Of a stretch of DNA of 64,000 nt, positions 43,166-52,857 are shown one piece after another. The stretch's first letter is position 1. Every line of letters starts with the position of its first letter. The translations under genes were made by a program, and so were the position numbers. A model generated the notes under the pieces. That model did not search any database and had not been told where the DNA came from. It saw only the letters and a list, made by a program, of their open reading frames with translations. Origin of the DNA: Candidatus Bathyarchaeia archaeon (lineage in GTDB: Archaea > Thermoproteota > Bathyarchaeia > Bathyarchaeales > Bathycorpusculaceae); contig CP166960.1 in assembly GCA_041447175.1 (NCBI GenBank), forward strand, positions 1-64,000. Direction: 5' to 3'.

Positions 43166-45384
43166 TTGAGGATTAGGTTGTACCCGAAGAAAAAGGTCAT
43201 AGTCATCTTGCTGTTGACTATTTTGCTTGTAGGTTCAAGTGCATCTTTTGCCAGTTCGCTTAACAGACTGTACGGACTTACCCACCCAGATTTCGATAGA
43301 TATTACAAGTTGACGATTAAGCAAACCTATTCGGGGTATGTTTCTCTTTACACAAACACTTCCCAGTTCACCCCTGCTTCAGGCAGCCACAGCATCCCAG
43401 GAAACGAAACAGCCTCCCATCCAGTTAGGCTAGTAGCAACTCCATACCTGGGTTACGTTTTTGATTATTGGAAAATAAACGGCAACAACGTACATGCCTC
43501 AAACGCCTACACTTTAACCCTTCAAAATGACACAACTGTTGAGGTAATCTTTTCCTCACGAACCCCCTTTAACTCTACCCTTCCTTTGTACCAGAACCTA
43601 ATTGCATTAGCAAACGCGGTTAACTTCACAGAAACAGCCAACGACAACACGGACCCCCAGTTTGCTTTCATGATTGAGCATTTAGCCGGCGCGCAACTAG
43701 GCATTTACAGCACTCAGGAGCTAGCTGACTTTGCTTCTTCTCTTTTTAATCAGAACAAAAGTGATTCTGTTAAAGCGCAGGAAATCCTCTACGCTTACAC
43801 TGTTTTGATGCCCTACGGCATTGCAAACTAGACTCTAATTGAATGGGCTTTAGACAACCAACCCATGTTGAATAATGGTTTGCCCGACACTGGGGTGTCG
43901 TTTAATTTAAAATCCGCGTTTTGGCTTCATGACCGTTATGCGCTTAACGGTTACTACTGGGCGCAACTGTACAATCATGCGGTCTCCCGATGGAACCTGA
44001 CTTTGGCTTATCATAGTTTCTTGTCGGCTTTGGAAACTCGAACTGATGGTTGCCCCGCAACGCTTTATGTGACCTCTGCTGGCGAAACCTATTGCCATTG
44101 GGGTGAGGGGCACCCTCGATATTACGATGAATGCGCCGAAACAATAGACGTGTACTTGTGGTTCTATAAGTTTGGCGTAGCCGATGCCCTTCCAAACGCT
44201 GTAGCAGTGTGGAACTACCTAAACGATAACACTTGGTACGCCGACCACTACGTGTACTTTGTAGGCAAAGAATCGTTTGAATGTGAAGCTGGCGGCTTCT
44301 ATCAAATTGCCCTCAAACTCAAGTACTACGTGCCCTCCTTGCCTTACACTGAACGCTTGGCTATCGATGCATCTACCCGTTTTCTGCAAAACGGCTTTAG
44401 CAGTCAACAATGGACTGCCAATCAAGGCGGGTTCGTGGTGCATGACTCCACCATGGATGCGGCATCTGCAAGACTGGAAAACACCCTGATTTCTTGGGCT
44501 GCTCTTTATGGTTTGTTTCTCTCTTTTGATGCCTCCCAGCAAACACTTCTTCAAAACATGCTTAACGGCGTAGGAACTGATGGTGACCTCAAAGCTTGGC
44601 AGTACACGTTTTCAGTGGATGGCAGCAGGATTCTCAACTGTACAATTCCTACTTAACCCAGTTTCAGTGGCAGACAACTTCGCCGCCAACTTGGGGTCCT
44701 GATGCTACCTCGGCGGCGGAAAGCTTGTTAATTCTGCTTGGCGTCACTCCTGTCACCACAACGTTGGCGGTTCCCTTAAGCGAGAATATCTACGAAGATT
44801 TAACCTGTATTGTCAATCAAAGAGTCCTCTGCCTAAACCTAAACGTTTCCGTTCTGCAAGTTGCGGTCGCGCCGGAAGGCATGCTGAATTTCAACTATGG
44901 CGCTGAGGCGGTCAGTTACATGTTTCCACGTTCAGGCGTTTATGCAATTCAATTTAGCTCCGACTGGAACCAAATACTCGATGTCAATTGGGTGGGTGAT
45001 GTTCCTGAGGAGTGCCTGTACTTTGAGTCTGCTTTGTCTGCCAAAAGTAGCAGTCAGCCTGTTTGGGTAGTTCAGGACACGTTAACTAACGCGCCAACCG
45101 AGGCGTCGATGGTGACTGGGAACGTAACGCAACCCGTTTTCCCCGTGGCTTCTGGTATAGACAAAACGTCGCCTCTTCCTTCTGCTTCTACACAACTAGC
45201 TTCAGGACAAATTATCAACAAGGTGTACGTGAGCCTTGATGGCGTTTCCCAAGTTTGGCTGATTGCACCAATTCTCTATTCTCAAATCTTTGTCGGCGCT
45301 GCCGTAATTATTTTGGCGGTTTTTAGGCAAGCCCGAACCAGAAACCGCTCTGTTCCCCACCTTCCAATGAAGAACAAACCGTAA
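43166..45384 (+). pseudogene. Large surface protein with an InlB-like repeat, broken by a TAG and a frameshift
   Basis: One protein of about 740 codons: TTG start at 43166, signal peptide (KVIVILLLTILLVGSSASFAS), a repeat of InlB-B type (PVRLVATPYLGYVFDYWKIN), an alpha-helical, toroid-like region (HDRYALNGYYWAQLYNHAV), a beta domain and a C-terminal helix plus RQARTRNR. The frame is stopped by TAG at 43829-43831 and continues in the same frame (TLIEWALDNQP). Near 44633-44640 it shifts to another frame, which continues LYNSYLTQFQWQ. Two lesions make decay more likely than a single error. Function would have been carbohydrate or surface binding; this is a guess. Confidence 0.75.
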
Positions 45385-45791
45385 CTTTCACTCCACCCTC
45401 TTTGACTACCCTCCCCTCTATAGGTTCTGCATACAATTGTTAATGGCATCCAAATAGGCTCCAAATAGGTTCACAGTTTACCAGTCGCAGGGGCACTTTC
45501 CTAGAACAACCCCAACCAGAGCCTCTTATGCAAGACTGCGCCACTCCACGCTTTGCTGTTTCTTTCTCGGTTGGGCGCCCTTTCTCTGCTTTTTTGGGAA
45601 AGGCGTGGTGATGAAAAAGGAGCCTGCCGGTATGATTATTGCTTGGGTGTTTTTTAGTTCCATCTTTTCTGGATAGGCATTCTGTGCCTTGCCTCAATTT
45701 CCACCACGGGCATTGGAATCTCCAAATGCAAAACTAACTGTACACATTTTGAAAATATTCTTCCTTCAAATTTTACTCTCTTGACGGGGGC
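45385..45791. other. Intergenic region with the second repeat copy
   Basis: About 400 bp between convergent genes. The inverted repeat copy lies at 45412-45496. The remaining 300 bp have no supported gene; an open minus-strand frame at 45440-45697 merely runs through the repeat. Confidence 0.55.
45412..45496 (-). repeat. Dispersed repeat, copy 2 (inverted relative to 4919-5003)
   Basis: Reverse complement reads GTGCCCCTGCGACTGGTAAA at its start and ends ...CCTATAGAGGGGA, differing from copy 1 at two counted positions. It lies 27 bp after the stop of the broken surface protein. Confidence 0.88.
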
Positions 45792-46196
45792 TTATTTTTT
45801 GAGGTTTTCTTTTAGGGGTTTCCAGTAGTATTCGTTCCAGCCGTCCGTCAACTCTTCCTCCTGCTCTTTGGGCACATTGCTATGTACCAAAGTGACCTCT
45901 GTGCCTGCCGTGACCTCTTTGAACGTTAGCTCAAGCCGCGATGGTGGATACCCTTCTGCCCAGTCGATTGTTTGCCACTCCTGCACCAGCCGCTTCCCCG
46001 CCTCCAATTCGAGGAATTTCCCGTAGATGTAGCCGTCCCACGCTGTGAATTTGCCGCCGACTTTGGGTTTGCCGGTGGCTTTGCTTTCGGTGAGTTGGCT
46101 GTGTTTTTCGGGATCCGTGAAGGCTTCGTAGACTTCTGTGGGGGATGCTGGGAGAGTGACTTTCTGGGTTATGGTGGTTAGGTTTAGGTTTTTCAT
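45792..46196 (-). CDS. SRPBCC/AHSA1-type protein
   Basis: A 134-aa START-fold protein. ITQKVTLPASPTEVYEAFTD, FTAWDGYIYGKFLELEAGKRLVQEW and a C-terminal GWNEYYWKPLKENLKK are typical of the Aha1-homologue family. These bind hydrophobic ligands or assist proteins; the specific role is unknown. Monocistronic. Confidence 0.82.
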   Translation of the reverse strand: MKNLNLTTITQKVTLPASPTEVYEAFTDPEKHSQLTESKATGKPKVGGKFTAWDGYIYGKFLELEAGKRLVQEWQTIDWAEGYPPSRLELTFKEVTAGTEVTLVHSNVPKEQEEELTDGWNEYYWKPLKENLKK

Positions 46197-46312
46197 GTGG
46201 GCAACCGCCTTAAATCACGTTTCGTTGATGGTGCTTTTAACTTTGGCGGTCAAACGGTGCTTTCAATTGGGTTCTTATGTGAGGTCAAGATATTGTACCG
46301 TGGAGCCGAAAG

Positions 46313-46480
46313 ATGGTTGCTCGCAAGTTCACAGTGCTTTTAGAACCCGCGGAGGAAGGCGGCTACGTGGTCAAATGCGTAGAGTTTCCTGTGGCTTCTG
46401 AGGGCGAAACCAAAGCGGAAGCGTTACAAAACATCAAGGAATCCATCGAGGGCTACTTGGAAGTCAAAGCTGAGCTTTAG
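46313..46480 (+). CDS. HicB-like protein (solitary antitoxin-type)
   Basis: A 55-aa protein: FTVLLEPAEEGGYVVKCVEF, EGETKAEALQNIKESIEGYL. This is the partial-RNase-H fold of HicB with the conserved GG(Y/F)V and EA..NI motifs. There is no HicA gene in the 150 bp on either side. It may be a free-standing archaeal HicB family member. Confidence 0.75.
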   Translation: MVARKFTVLLEPAEEGGYVVKCVEFPVASEGETKAEALQNIKESIEGYLEVKAEL

Positions 46481-46557
46481 GGTGCAAACGTAAGGTTGAG
46501 CGGACCAAAGTAGTTGCCAAAGCTCCATCTGTTCTACTGTCTTCATAGCATCTTAGA

Positions 46558-47094
46558 CTACTGAGGTTGGCGTCGTTTTTTCATAAGTTCCTTAGCCCTT
46601 TCTGTGTACGGATTCGGGAGCGCCTCGTTTTCAAGTTTGTTGCCTTCCGAAAAAAACTCCTCTACCCCGCGCCCTCTTGCTTTACCCTCTTTAGTGTGCA
46701 TGTCCAAGGCGAAGTCGGGAATTTCCAGCCGTTTGCCCTCCGCTCTTTCGGTGTAGACCACGTTTTGCAGGTCGTCGACGATTCGGGTTTTGGGGCTGCG
46801 GCAAAGACACACGACGGCGTTGACCATGAACAGCTTGTAGGCGTCGTCGTTTAGCCTGCTTTTGGAGGCTTGGTATTCCTTAAACAGGGTCTCCACAAGG
46901 ATGGGTGCCATGGGGTTAGCGCAGCCGATGTCTTCGGAAGCGATTATCTTAAGCCTGTTCCACAGTGCGGTTGGGTTGAATTCTTCCAATTCGACAGCAA
47001 AATGTGCCGCTTCATACTCCATGCCTCGGCGTATGCATTTCTGCAAGGCACTTAGCAACTCGTAAAGGTCGTAGCCGTTTGGCGTGTTTACCAT
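46558..47094 (-). CDS. Stand-alone C-terminal domain of RarA/MgsA-type clamp-loader-like ATPase
   Basis: A 178-aa protein matching only the C-terminal part of RarA: YDLYELLSALQKCIRRGMEY, EAAHFAVELEEF, WNRLKIIASEDIGCANP and LPNPYTERAKELMKK. The AAA+ ATPase half is missing and no gene for it is adjacent. The protein is intact with a good start, so it is probably a stable separate family rather than a remnant. Confidence 0.7.
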   Translation of the reverse strand: MVNTPNGYDLYELLSALQKCIRRGMEYEAAHFAVELEEFNPTALWNRLKIIASEDIGCANPMAPILVETLFKEYQASKSRLNDDAYKLFMVNAVVCLCRSPKTRIVDDLQNVVYTERAEGKRLEIPDFALDMHTKEGKARGRGVEEFFSEGNKLENEALPNPYTERAKELMKKRRQPQ

Positions 47095-47250
47095 GGATGT
47101 TCCCTTTTTCTTCCATTGTGGCTGCGGGGTTAATAGCGTTTGTCCACTTTTTAGAAAATAAAGCCCGTTCGCTATTTTTTTTGCGTAGTTAAACGGTCAG
47201 TGAATAAAAACATATATAGAGTAGGTGAATAGTTGGCTGGGGAACTTCTA

Positions 47251-48006
47251 ATGAAAGTGGGGCTCTATGGATTTGGCAGAGCAGGAAAAGCCGTAGCGAC
47301 GGTGTTACTGCAAAACCAAGAAGCACATCTTTGCTGGGTTATCCGCAAATCAAACGTTCTACAACACCGGTCTGTTCCAGAATTTTTAGGCATAAAAAGC
47401 GGGGATGAACAAGGCTTGATCTTCCCTAAAGATGAACTGACCCCCCAGCAACTTTTCGACAAATATCCTGTAGATGTAATTATCGATTTTTCTTCACCTC
47501 AAGCCATACTATCCTACGGTGAAGAAGCAGCCAAACGAGGAATAGCCTTGGTAACTGCAATACCCGCGTACCCTGATGAAACCGTTGCTTTTCTAAAAAA
47601 AATATCACGCCAAACAAAAGTGCTCTGGTCACCCAACATCACGATTGGCATCAATTTCTTGATGTTGACCGCTAAAATCCTCAAAACCATTGCTCCCTAC
47701 ACCGACATCGAGATCATTGAAGAACATTTCAAAAACAAAAAAGAGGTCTCGGGCACAGCCAGAAAAATATCTGAGATGTTATGTTTGCGAGACATCGATA
47801 TTAAATCAGTTCGTGCAGGGGGTATTGTTGGTCGTCACGAAATCATCTTCGGGTTTCCCTTTCAGACAGTCCGCTTAATTCACGAATCGATAACACGAGA
47901 AGCCTTTGGCAATGGCGCCTTATTTGCAGCTAAGAGCATTATCGAGAAAAAAAACGGCTTCTACTCTATGGAGGACATATTAATACCCTATTTCAACCTG
48001 AAATAA
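47251..48006 (+). CDS. dapB: 4-hydroxy-tetrahydrodipicolinate reductase-like (DapB family)
   Basis: A 251-aa NAD(P)H-binding enzyme of lysine biosynthesis by the diaminopimelate route. The Rossmann motif VGLYGFGRAGKAVA, VDVIIDFSSPQAI, the SPNITIGINFLML loop, IEIIEEHFKNKKEVSGTA and AGGIVGRHEIIFG follow DapB, but the usual HHxxKxDxPSGTA is EEHFKNKKEVSGTA: the catalytic His is Glu. Start at ATG 47251. No other lysine gene is nearby, so another substrate is possible. Confidence 0.78.
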   Translation: MKVGLYGFGRAGKAVATVLLQNQEAHLCWVIRKSNVLQHRSVPEFLGIKSGDEQGLIFPKDELTPQQLFDKYPVDVIIDFSSPQAILSYGEEAAKRGIALVTAIPAYPDETVAFLKKISRQTKVLWSPNITIGINFLMLTAKILKTIAPYTDIEIIEEHFKNKKEVSGTARKISEMLCLRDIDIKSVRAGGIVGRHEIIFGFPFQTVRLIHESITREAFGNGALFAAKSIIEKKNGFYSMEDILIPYFNLK

Positions 48007-48151
48007 CCTCTCAACCTCCACCAAACACGGGCGCCTTCATCTATCTTTGTTGTTGCTTTAGGTTCCAACTTAACTTTAAATGCGGTGCCTAAACTTCTGT
48101 CTTGGTTATTTTGCGCCATTTAAACACCATCCACGATAAGGAGGTGAAAAA

Positions 48152-48784
48152 ATGAAAAGAACCGTTCTTGCATCTCTAGCGTTGGTAGCAGTGATAGCTG
48201 CTTCAGCCATGTTGTTGGTGCCGCAAGCACAGGTCGATTCGCAGTCCACAGCACAAGACTACGTGGGCTACGAGACAAGAATCATCCAGAACGAGCCAAC
48301 CATACTGAGTATCGATAACAGCAGCATGCCGCAGCTTCTAATTATTGAACAGCAAATAGACGGGCTTACGGAAGGCAATCTCACCATAAACGGGCAAGTT
48401 TACGTTTACCCTGACGACTTAAACTTCTCCAGTTACCAGTATGTAGCCTTGAACCCCATGACTGGAGAAGGATTCGTAAGAATCAACGGCAACATCACCC
48501 TCAACATGACCGAGCCATCCACCCTTTGCCACTGGGTCGTCGCGCATTTTACCGGTTTACTGTTGGATCCCAACGGAACTATGCTGGCACCTGAAAACTA
48601 CACCAGCACTAGCACCTTCAGACTAAGCGGCACAGGCATGCTCAGCGACGTTGACGGTTTTGGAGTCGGGGTATCCTCCTTTGTTCCACCCAACTATACA
48701 ACCCAGGCAATTCACCAGTTCGGCTTCATCAAAGGCTGGCCCGACATGGCTGAATCCACGGGGTCAAATTCCACAAGCTCATGA
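48152..48784 (+). CDS. Secreted protein of unknown function
   Basis: A 210-aa exported protein. GGAGGTG precedes the ATG. The signal peptide (TVLASLALVAVIAASAMLL) is followed by a beta-rich domain with several NxS/T sites (NSS, NLT, NIT, NYT), no C-terminal anchor visible. No similarity recognised. Confidence 0.6.
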   Translation: MKRTVLASLALVAVIAASAMLLVPQAQVDSQSTAQDYVGYETRIIQNEPTILSIDNSSMPQLLIIEQQIDGLTEGNLTINGQVYVYPDDLNFSSYQYVALNPMTGEGFVRINGNITLNMTEPSTLCHWVVAHFTGLLLDPNGTMLAPENYTSTSTFRLSGTGMLSDVDGFGVGVSSFVPPNYTTQAIHQFGFIKGWPDMAESTGSNSTSS

Positions 48785-48873
48785 TAATTTCCACAACAGG
48801 AATCGTACAATTATTTCCTCCCTTTTTATACTCGGAAAACCCCCGTTTCGAAGGGCATTTGCGGTTGCATTGA

Positions 48874-49389
48874 CTATTTTTTGTGTTCCGCTATGAAGCC
48901 CTTGACGTCACTGATGAATTGGAGGGTGCCTTTCTCGATTTGGTCTGCTAAAGCGTCTGGGTTGCTGAAGTCTGGGGTGTCCACTAAAACTGCTTTGGTG
49001 ATGTAGTCGGTGCCTTTGGTGGTTTCTGCAAGGGGGTGCTTGTTCCAGCCGCCTTCCACAAACCGCTTCCAGTGTTTTGCCTGCGCCGCTTTGTTGTAGC
49101 CTGATAGCCAAACCTCAAACGTGACTGTGTCATGGATGAACAGTATTACGATTTTGAGGTTTTGCTGCTTCAACGTTTTGGGGAAGAAGTAGAAATAGGA
49201 GAAGTCCATGAGTCCAAACTGGACCTCTGACACAAAGTAATCTGGGTGCCTGTTTTTTAGGTGCAGCCTCAAGTCCTGAAGGTAGCCCATCAAGCCTTCG
49301 TATGCTGCTCTCACGGCGCCCTTCCGCAGCTGCTTTCGGTATTCGTCTAAGTATTTGTAGAATGGCTCTTCTTTGGTTGGCTGCTTCAT
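48874..49389 (-). CDS. Conserved DUF7000-like protein
   Basis: A 171-aa soluble protein from the ATG at 49389. KYLDEYRKQLRKGAVRAAYE, GYLQDLRLHLKNRHPDYFVS and FGLMDFSYFYFFPKTLK are its most conserved-looking regions and resemble the bacterial/archaeal DUF7000 family as far as I recall it. No function is known. Confidence 0.6.
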   Translation of the reverse strand: MKQPTKEEPFYKYLDEYRKQLRKGAVRAAYEGLMGYLQDLRLHLKNRHPDYFVSEVQFGLMDFSYFYFFPKTLKQQNLKIVILFIHDTVTFEVWLSGYNKAAQAKHWKRFVEGGWNKHPLAETTKGTDYITKAVLVDTPDFSNPDALADQIEKGTLQFISDVKGFIAEHKK

Positions 49390-49548
49390 TTCCGTACGCC
49401 TCTGACTGCTGGTTGGCTCAGGAGTGAAAATAAACTTTTCGACACTCCCAAAACCTCTCAAACAGACGCAAACAGAGATGAATAACCTAACGAAAACGCC
49501 ATGAAGCAGTGCACTAAAACTATTAACCGTCCACCCAAATAGAAGGGT

Positions 49549-50034
49549 ATGGCTAACCCTTTAACTGCGGACCTAATCGCGCCCTGCGGCATGAACTGTG
49601 GCATCTGCAAAACCTACCTCGCCTACAGCCGCGGCGTGCCCTACAAAAAAGGTGCAGTCTCCCACTGCCCCGGCTGTCTGGTGCGCAACAAGAACTGCGC
49701 GTTTATCAAACGGGACTGCGAAAAAACCCGAAAAAAACAGGTTCGCTTCTGCTACGAATGCGCCGACATGCCCTGCCCGAATCTGGCCCGAATTGATGCG
49801 TTGTACCGTGCACGTTACGGGATGAGCATGGTGGAAAACCTAAACGCTATCCAAAAAAACGGCATGGACGCCTTCCTTAAAAGCCAAGCCGAAAAGTATC
49901 GTTGCCCAAACTGCGGCGACCTCATCTCGGTGCATGACGGGAAGTGTTATGCGTGTGGCTATCAAGGAGAAAAACCTAAAGGCAACAACCCAAAACACCG
50001 CTGGACCCCAACAAAAAAGGTGATTAAAAAATAA
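49549..50034 (+). CDS. DUF3795 cysteine-rich protein
   Basis: A 161-aa protein with the DUF3795 signature IAPCGMNCGICKTYLAY followed by CPGC, CAFIKRDC, CYEC and CPNL, suggesting metal or Fe-S binding, and a C-terminal zinc ribbon (YRCPNCGDL, KCYACGYQG). Function unknown; common in archaea and anaerobic bacteria. Confidence 0.8.
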   Translation: MANPLTADLIAPCGMNCGICKTYLAYSRGVPYKKGAVSHCPGCLVRNKNCAFIKRDCEKTRKKQVRFCYECADMPCPNLARIDALYRARYGMSMVENLNAIQKNGMDAFLKSQAEKYRCPNCGDLISVHDGKCYACGYQGEKPKGNNPKHRWTPTKKVIKK

Positions 50035-50141
50035 GCGTTTCAGAGGGTGCTTCTGTGGGAACATACATTCGCGGAGTACTTGGTTCTGCAACAAACGTAA
50101 ATTAGTCCCTGCTTGATTATACGTTAATGAGGTAGTTTTTC

Positions 50142-50510
50142 GTGAAGTATGGAATACTTTTCACCGACCAAAATGGCGACTCACACTTCAAGGACGGCGA
50201 AGTAGATTTTGAATTGGTAAATTTTGCACCTCCAGCCCCTCCCGTAGGTCTCACAAGCTACACTCCTGCCAGCCAACTTGTCTTTTTTAAACTTCCCCCA
50301 GATTGGTTTGGTGACTGGCATCCCGCACCCAAACGGCAGTTCTTTTGCTGTCTTTTAGGCGAAATTGAACTTACAGCCAGCGACGGAGAAACACGCATTT
50401 ACCGTGCAGGCGAAGTCTTTCTCCTGGAGGATACTTGGGGGAAAGGTCACAAAACAAGGGTTACCTGCAAAGAGGATTTTCTGGCTGCAATTGTACAGTT
50501 AGCACAATGA
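50142..50510 (+). CDS. Cupin-domain protein
   Basis: A 122-aa single-domain cupin with GTG start. APKRQFFCCLLGEIELTASDG and RIYRAGEVFLLEDTWGKGHKTR are the two cupin motifs with a possible metal-binding His in the second. Substrate unknown. Confidence 0.7.
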   Translation: MKYGILFTDQNGDSHFKDGEVDFELVNFAPPAPPVGLTSYTPASQLVFFKLPPDWFGDWHPAPKRQFFCCLLGEIELTASDGETRIYRAGEVFLLEDTWGKGHKTRVTCKEDFLAAIVQLAQ

Positions 50511-50676
50511 ACCCTAAGTGCGCGACTCAGCATTCCACAGTGGAACTCGCAATATTCCATTTTTTCAGCGTTTACCCTAAAGGTCGTGATATAGATGAAA
50601 TTAGGCAAGTTATCGTTCCTTAGTTGTGTTTGTGTTGATGGCTGGGTGGTTGGGATGCAGTTATTCACTTTGGGTT

Positions 50677-50877
50677 TTATTCTTCAAAGATGAACAGTTC
50701 ATCTATTGTGGTTTTTAGTGTTTCAGCTATTTGGTGCGCTAAGACTAATGATGGGTTGTACTTGCCTTTTTCTAGGTAGAGGATTGTTTCTCTTCTGACC
50801 CCAACCGTTCTTGCCAGGTCGTCTTGGGTTAGGTCGTAGCGTGCCCTGAACTCTTTGATTCGGGTTTTGAACTTCAT
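50677..50877 (-). CDS. XRE-family helix-turn-helix regulator (YozG-like)
   Basis: A 66-aa HTH protein from ATG 50877, which overlaps the preceding stop (ATGA). [21 protein letters not shown] is the helix-turn-helix, and [24 protein letters not shown] the rest of the fold. It ends a three-gene operon with two small membrane proteins and probably regulates that operon. Confidence 0.85.
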   Translation of the reverse strand: MKFKTRIKEFRARYDLTQDDLARTVGVRRETILYLEKGKYNPSLVLAHQIAETLKTTIDELFIFEE

Positions 50878-51212
50878 CAGAAATCCCCTTTTTTGGCGTA
50901 GTACCAACTTAGTAAACCAAACGAGATTCCCGCGACAAGCATTATGGCGATTACAACCCATCCCGTTTCCAGCTCTGGTAAGTTAAAAAACTCGTCCCCA
51001 AATATAATTAACATCAATGTGGAAATCATGAATGCGAGGTTTATCCAGTAGGTTCCCATCGCCGCTTTGCCTTGTATCTTTGATGTGCGTTCGTCTTTGC
51101 TTGGGTATCCTGCTTTTCTGTCTCTTTGGTTTTTCCAGATGACCAGTATTCCCAGCAGGATAATCAGCGCCGCATTTAGAGTAAGAATTATTGGCCATTC
51201 AAACCCGGCCAT
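50877..51212 (-). CDS. DUF2178-like membrane protein
   Basis: A 111-aa protein from ATG 51212 after GGAGGTGA. Three membrane helices with the cytoplasmic motif [13 protein letters not shown] are characteristic of DUF2178. Such proteins are commonly encoded next to YozG-type regulators. Function unknown. Confidence 0.75.
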   Translation of the reverse strand: MAGFEWPIILTLNAALIILLGILVIWKNQRDRKAGYPSKDERTSKIQGKAAMGTYWINLAFMISTLMLIIFGDEFFNLPELETGWVVIAIMLVAGISFGLLSWYYAKKGDF

Positions 51213-51213
51213 G

Positions 51214-51450
51214 TTATTCACCTCCGCGTTTTATTGCTCTTTTTTGGGTTGCGATTAAGCCGATTCCAATTATTCCCAGCACCGTGGCTATGCCTGTTGT
51301 TGTTTCGCCCAGAACTGCTCCCTCAAACATCAGCGCCGCGCCAACTAAACAAATCACTATTCCCGAAGCGAAGAGTGCTTTTCTGATTTTGTTCGTGGTT
51401 TTCGACCTCCATTTAACTATATCTAACATTTTATTATCTTTTTCTAACAT
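51214..51450 (-). CDS. Small two-helix membrane protein of the XRE operon
   Basis: A 78-aa protein with two membrane helices (GIVICLVGAALMFEGAVL and GIATVLGIIGIGLIAT) and basic ends. It overlaps the DUF2178 gene by a few bases. ATG 51450 or 51429 could start it. Confidence 0.6.
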   Translation of the reverse strand: MLEKDNKMLDIVKWRSKTTNKIRKALFASGIVICLVGAALMFEGAVLGETTTGIATVLGIIGIGLIATQKRAIKRGGE

Positions 51451-51478
51451 AGAGTTATGTATTTCTAACTAATAAATA
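51415..51478 (-). promoter_or_regulatory. Promoter/operator region of the XRE operon
   Basis: Minus strand shows an AT-rich TATA-like AATATTTATTAG and repeated GTTAGAAATA, GTTAGAAAAA and GTTAGATATA around the first ATG. Direct repeats of this kind could bind the XRE regulator encoded downstream. Proposed from the sequence pattern only. Confidence 0.35.
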
Positions 51479-51637
51479 TTTGGCAACCCCTCCCATCATT
51501 AACCAATAAAAAAATCTGCAAACAGAATTTGCCCCCTACCCATAGAGCTACTCGAACTCATCCATGCCCGTTCTCGCTCTACACTTCATCTCTCCCTTCC
51601 ACCAAAACCCTAAAAACTGGGAGACGATGTTGATTCG

Positions 51638-51662
51638 TTGGGGGATGATGTTGCCGTCCCAG
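51638..51662 (+). repeat. Left attachment repeat (attL)
   Basis: TTGGGGGATGATGTTGCCGT followed by CCCAG; identical to 57098-57122. Preceding CTGGGAGACG (51618-51627) is an imperfect inverted match to CGTCCCAG at the right end of the repeat, giving an inverted-arm core as expected for a tyrosine recombinase site. Confidence 0.8.
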
Positions 51663-51764
51663 CCTTAGGGCAAAGTAAAATTTTCTGGAAGTTCTGATTC
51701 CTTATGCAGTTACTGTTGTCGCTAGTTATATGTTTTTTCTATCCTAACAAGAACATAGCTGGAA

Positions 51765-52376
51765 TTATGTTATCCCTTTTTTGGCTTTGAAATTTTTAAT
51801 TCTCATTGGTCTAACAAAGACTTCATCTAGAAATTCATCAGTAAATTGCAACACTTCATCAGCATCGGAAGGTGCAACTTCTTTTAGAGGATCTTTTTGT
51901 GGATGTGCGCCCCAATTGCCAATCATTCTTATTGTATGTGCCACATCTTTTAGTGTAGGATTAATTATCCTTCTATTGTATAAATCATCTATTTGGTTTA
52001 TCAGGTCAGAATTTGGAGCGCCATTTAGTGTACATGCATTTTGTAATGCCCTTCTGCATTGTGTAACTACCGCTTTAGATGCCAAAACGCCTCGGCATTT
52101 AATTGCTTCCAGATAATCATCAGCAACATCCTTGGGAATTGCTTGGTCTACATAAGGTACATTTTTGGGATAATAATCAACAATATCGTCTATCTCGATT
52201 GGGATAGTATGTTGATACTCGTCTGGAAAACACCTACTATCAGGCATCTGGAAATAAACACCTTTATCACAACCGTTACAAAATAAAACGAAGTCGTGAT
52301 TTGCGCCCTTTCCAAAAAAAGAGCATTTTGTTTTGCAATGCGGACACATAAAGGATTTAATATATAGTTTAGCCAT
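51765..52376 (-). CDS. DUF4145 protein with N-terminal zinc ribbon
   Basis: A 203-aa protein. FMCPHCKTKCSFFG and LFCNGCDKGVYFQM form a zinc ribbon; the C-terminal part (VVTQCRRALQNACTLNG, DVAHTIRMIGNWGAHPQ) has the DUF4145 pattern with RxxGNxxAH. Such domains occur in defence-associated and restriction-linked proteins. In this element it is the gene nearest attL and may be cargo. Confidence 0.75.
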   Translation of the reverse strand: MAKLYIKSFMCPHCKTKCSFFGKGANHDFVLFCNGCDKGVYFQMPDSRCFPDEYQHTIPIEIDDIVDYYPKNVPYVDQAIPKDVADDYLEAIKCRGVLASKAVVTQCRRALQNACTLNGAPNSDLINQIDDLYNRRIINPTLKDVAHTIRMIGNWGAHPQKDPLKEVAPSDADEVLQFTDEFLDEVFVRPMRIKNFKAKKGIT

Positions 52377-52587
52377 TTTTTCCCCTCATCACTGATTGCT
52401 ATCTTATATTGCGAGTTTTTATTAAATGTCTTTTTGGTAGCAGTATTACTAGCAAAAATCGGTAGGTTATTCTTCCGAAAAGTGGTCGTGAGAAAAAAGC
52501 GCTTCAAAAGTTAAACAGGTGCGGCTCTTTATTACTTCCGAAGAAGGTTTCTTATAGGCAATTAGGTATATATTGCTTTGAAGTTTA

Positions 52588-52857
52588 ATGTCAGTTGCAG
52601 AACTACTTCCCTTTGTAGGAGTCGTCTCACTTGCTATTGCATCAAGCGTTATAGTTTACCATTTTGGAAAATGGCGACAAAAGAACGACTCTGATAGAGA
52701 AGAAATGAGAAGGAAAATCGATGAACTTTGTTTAAAAGTCGATAAGATTCCAGAGGAGCTTTTGTCCAAATCAATTGACATGTATAAAATGTGGGAAAAG
52801 ATGAATGATGATTCCACGGTAAATAGTAAAAACAGGAAGCCTGTAGCAAATGAATAG
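52588..52857 (+). CDS. Small membrane protein of the element (1)
   Basis: An 89-aa protein: N-terminal helix (VGVVSLAIASSVIVYHF), then a charged helix (SDREEMRRKIDELCLKVDKI). ATG at 52588. It overlaps the next gene by 8 bp. No domain recognised; possibly a membrane-anchored coiled-coil partner. Confidence 0.55.
   Translation: MSVAELLPFVGVVSLAIASSVIVYHFGKWRQKNDSDREEMRRKIDELCLKVDKIPEELLSKSIDMYKMWEKMNDDSTVNSKNRKPVANE

Noticed and set aside
43829-43831. TAG as pyrrolysine in the large surface protein
   Set aside because: TAG ends L14 directly before L24, so it works as a stop, and the same gene also has an independent frameshift.
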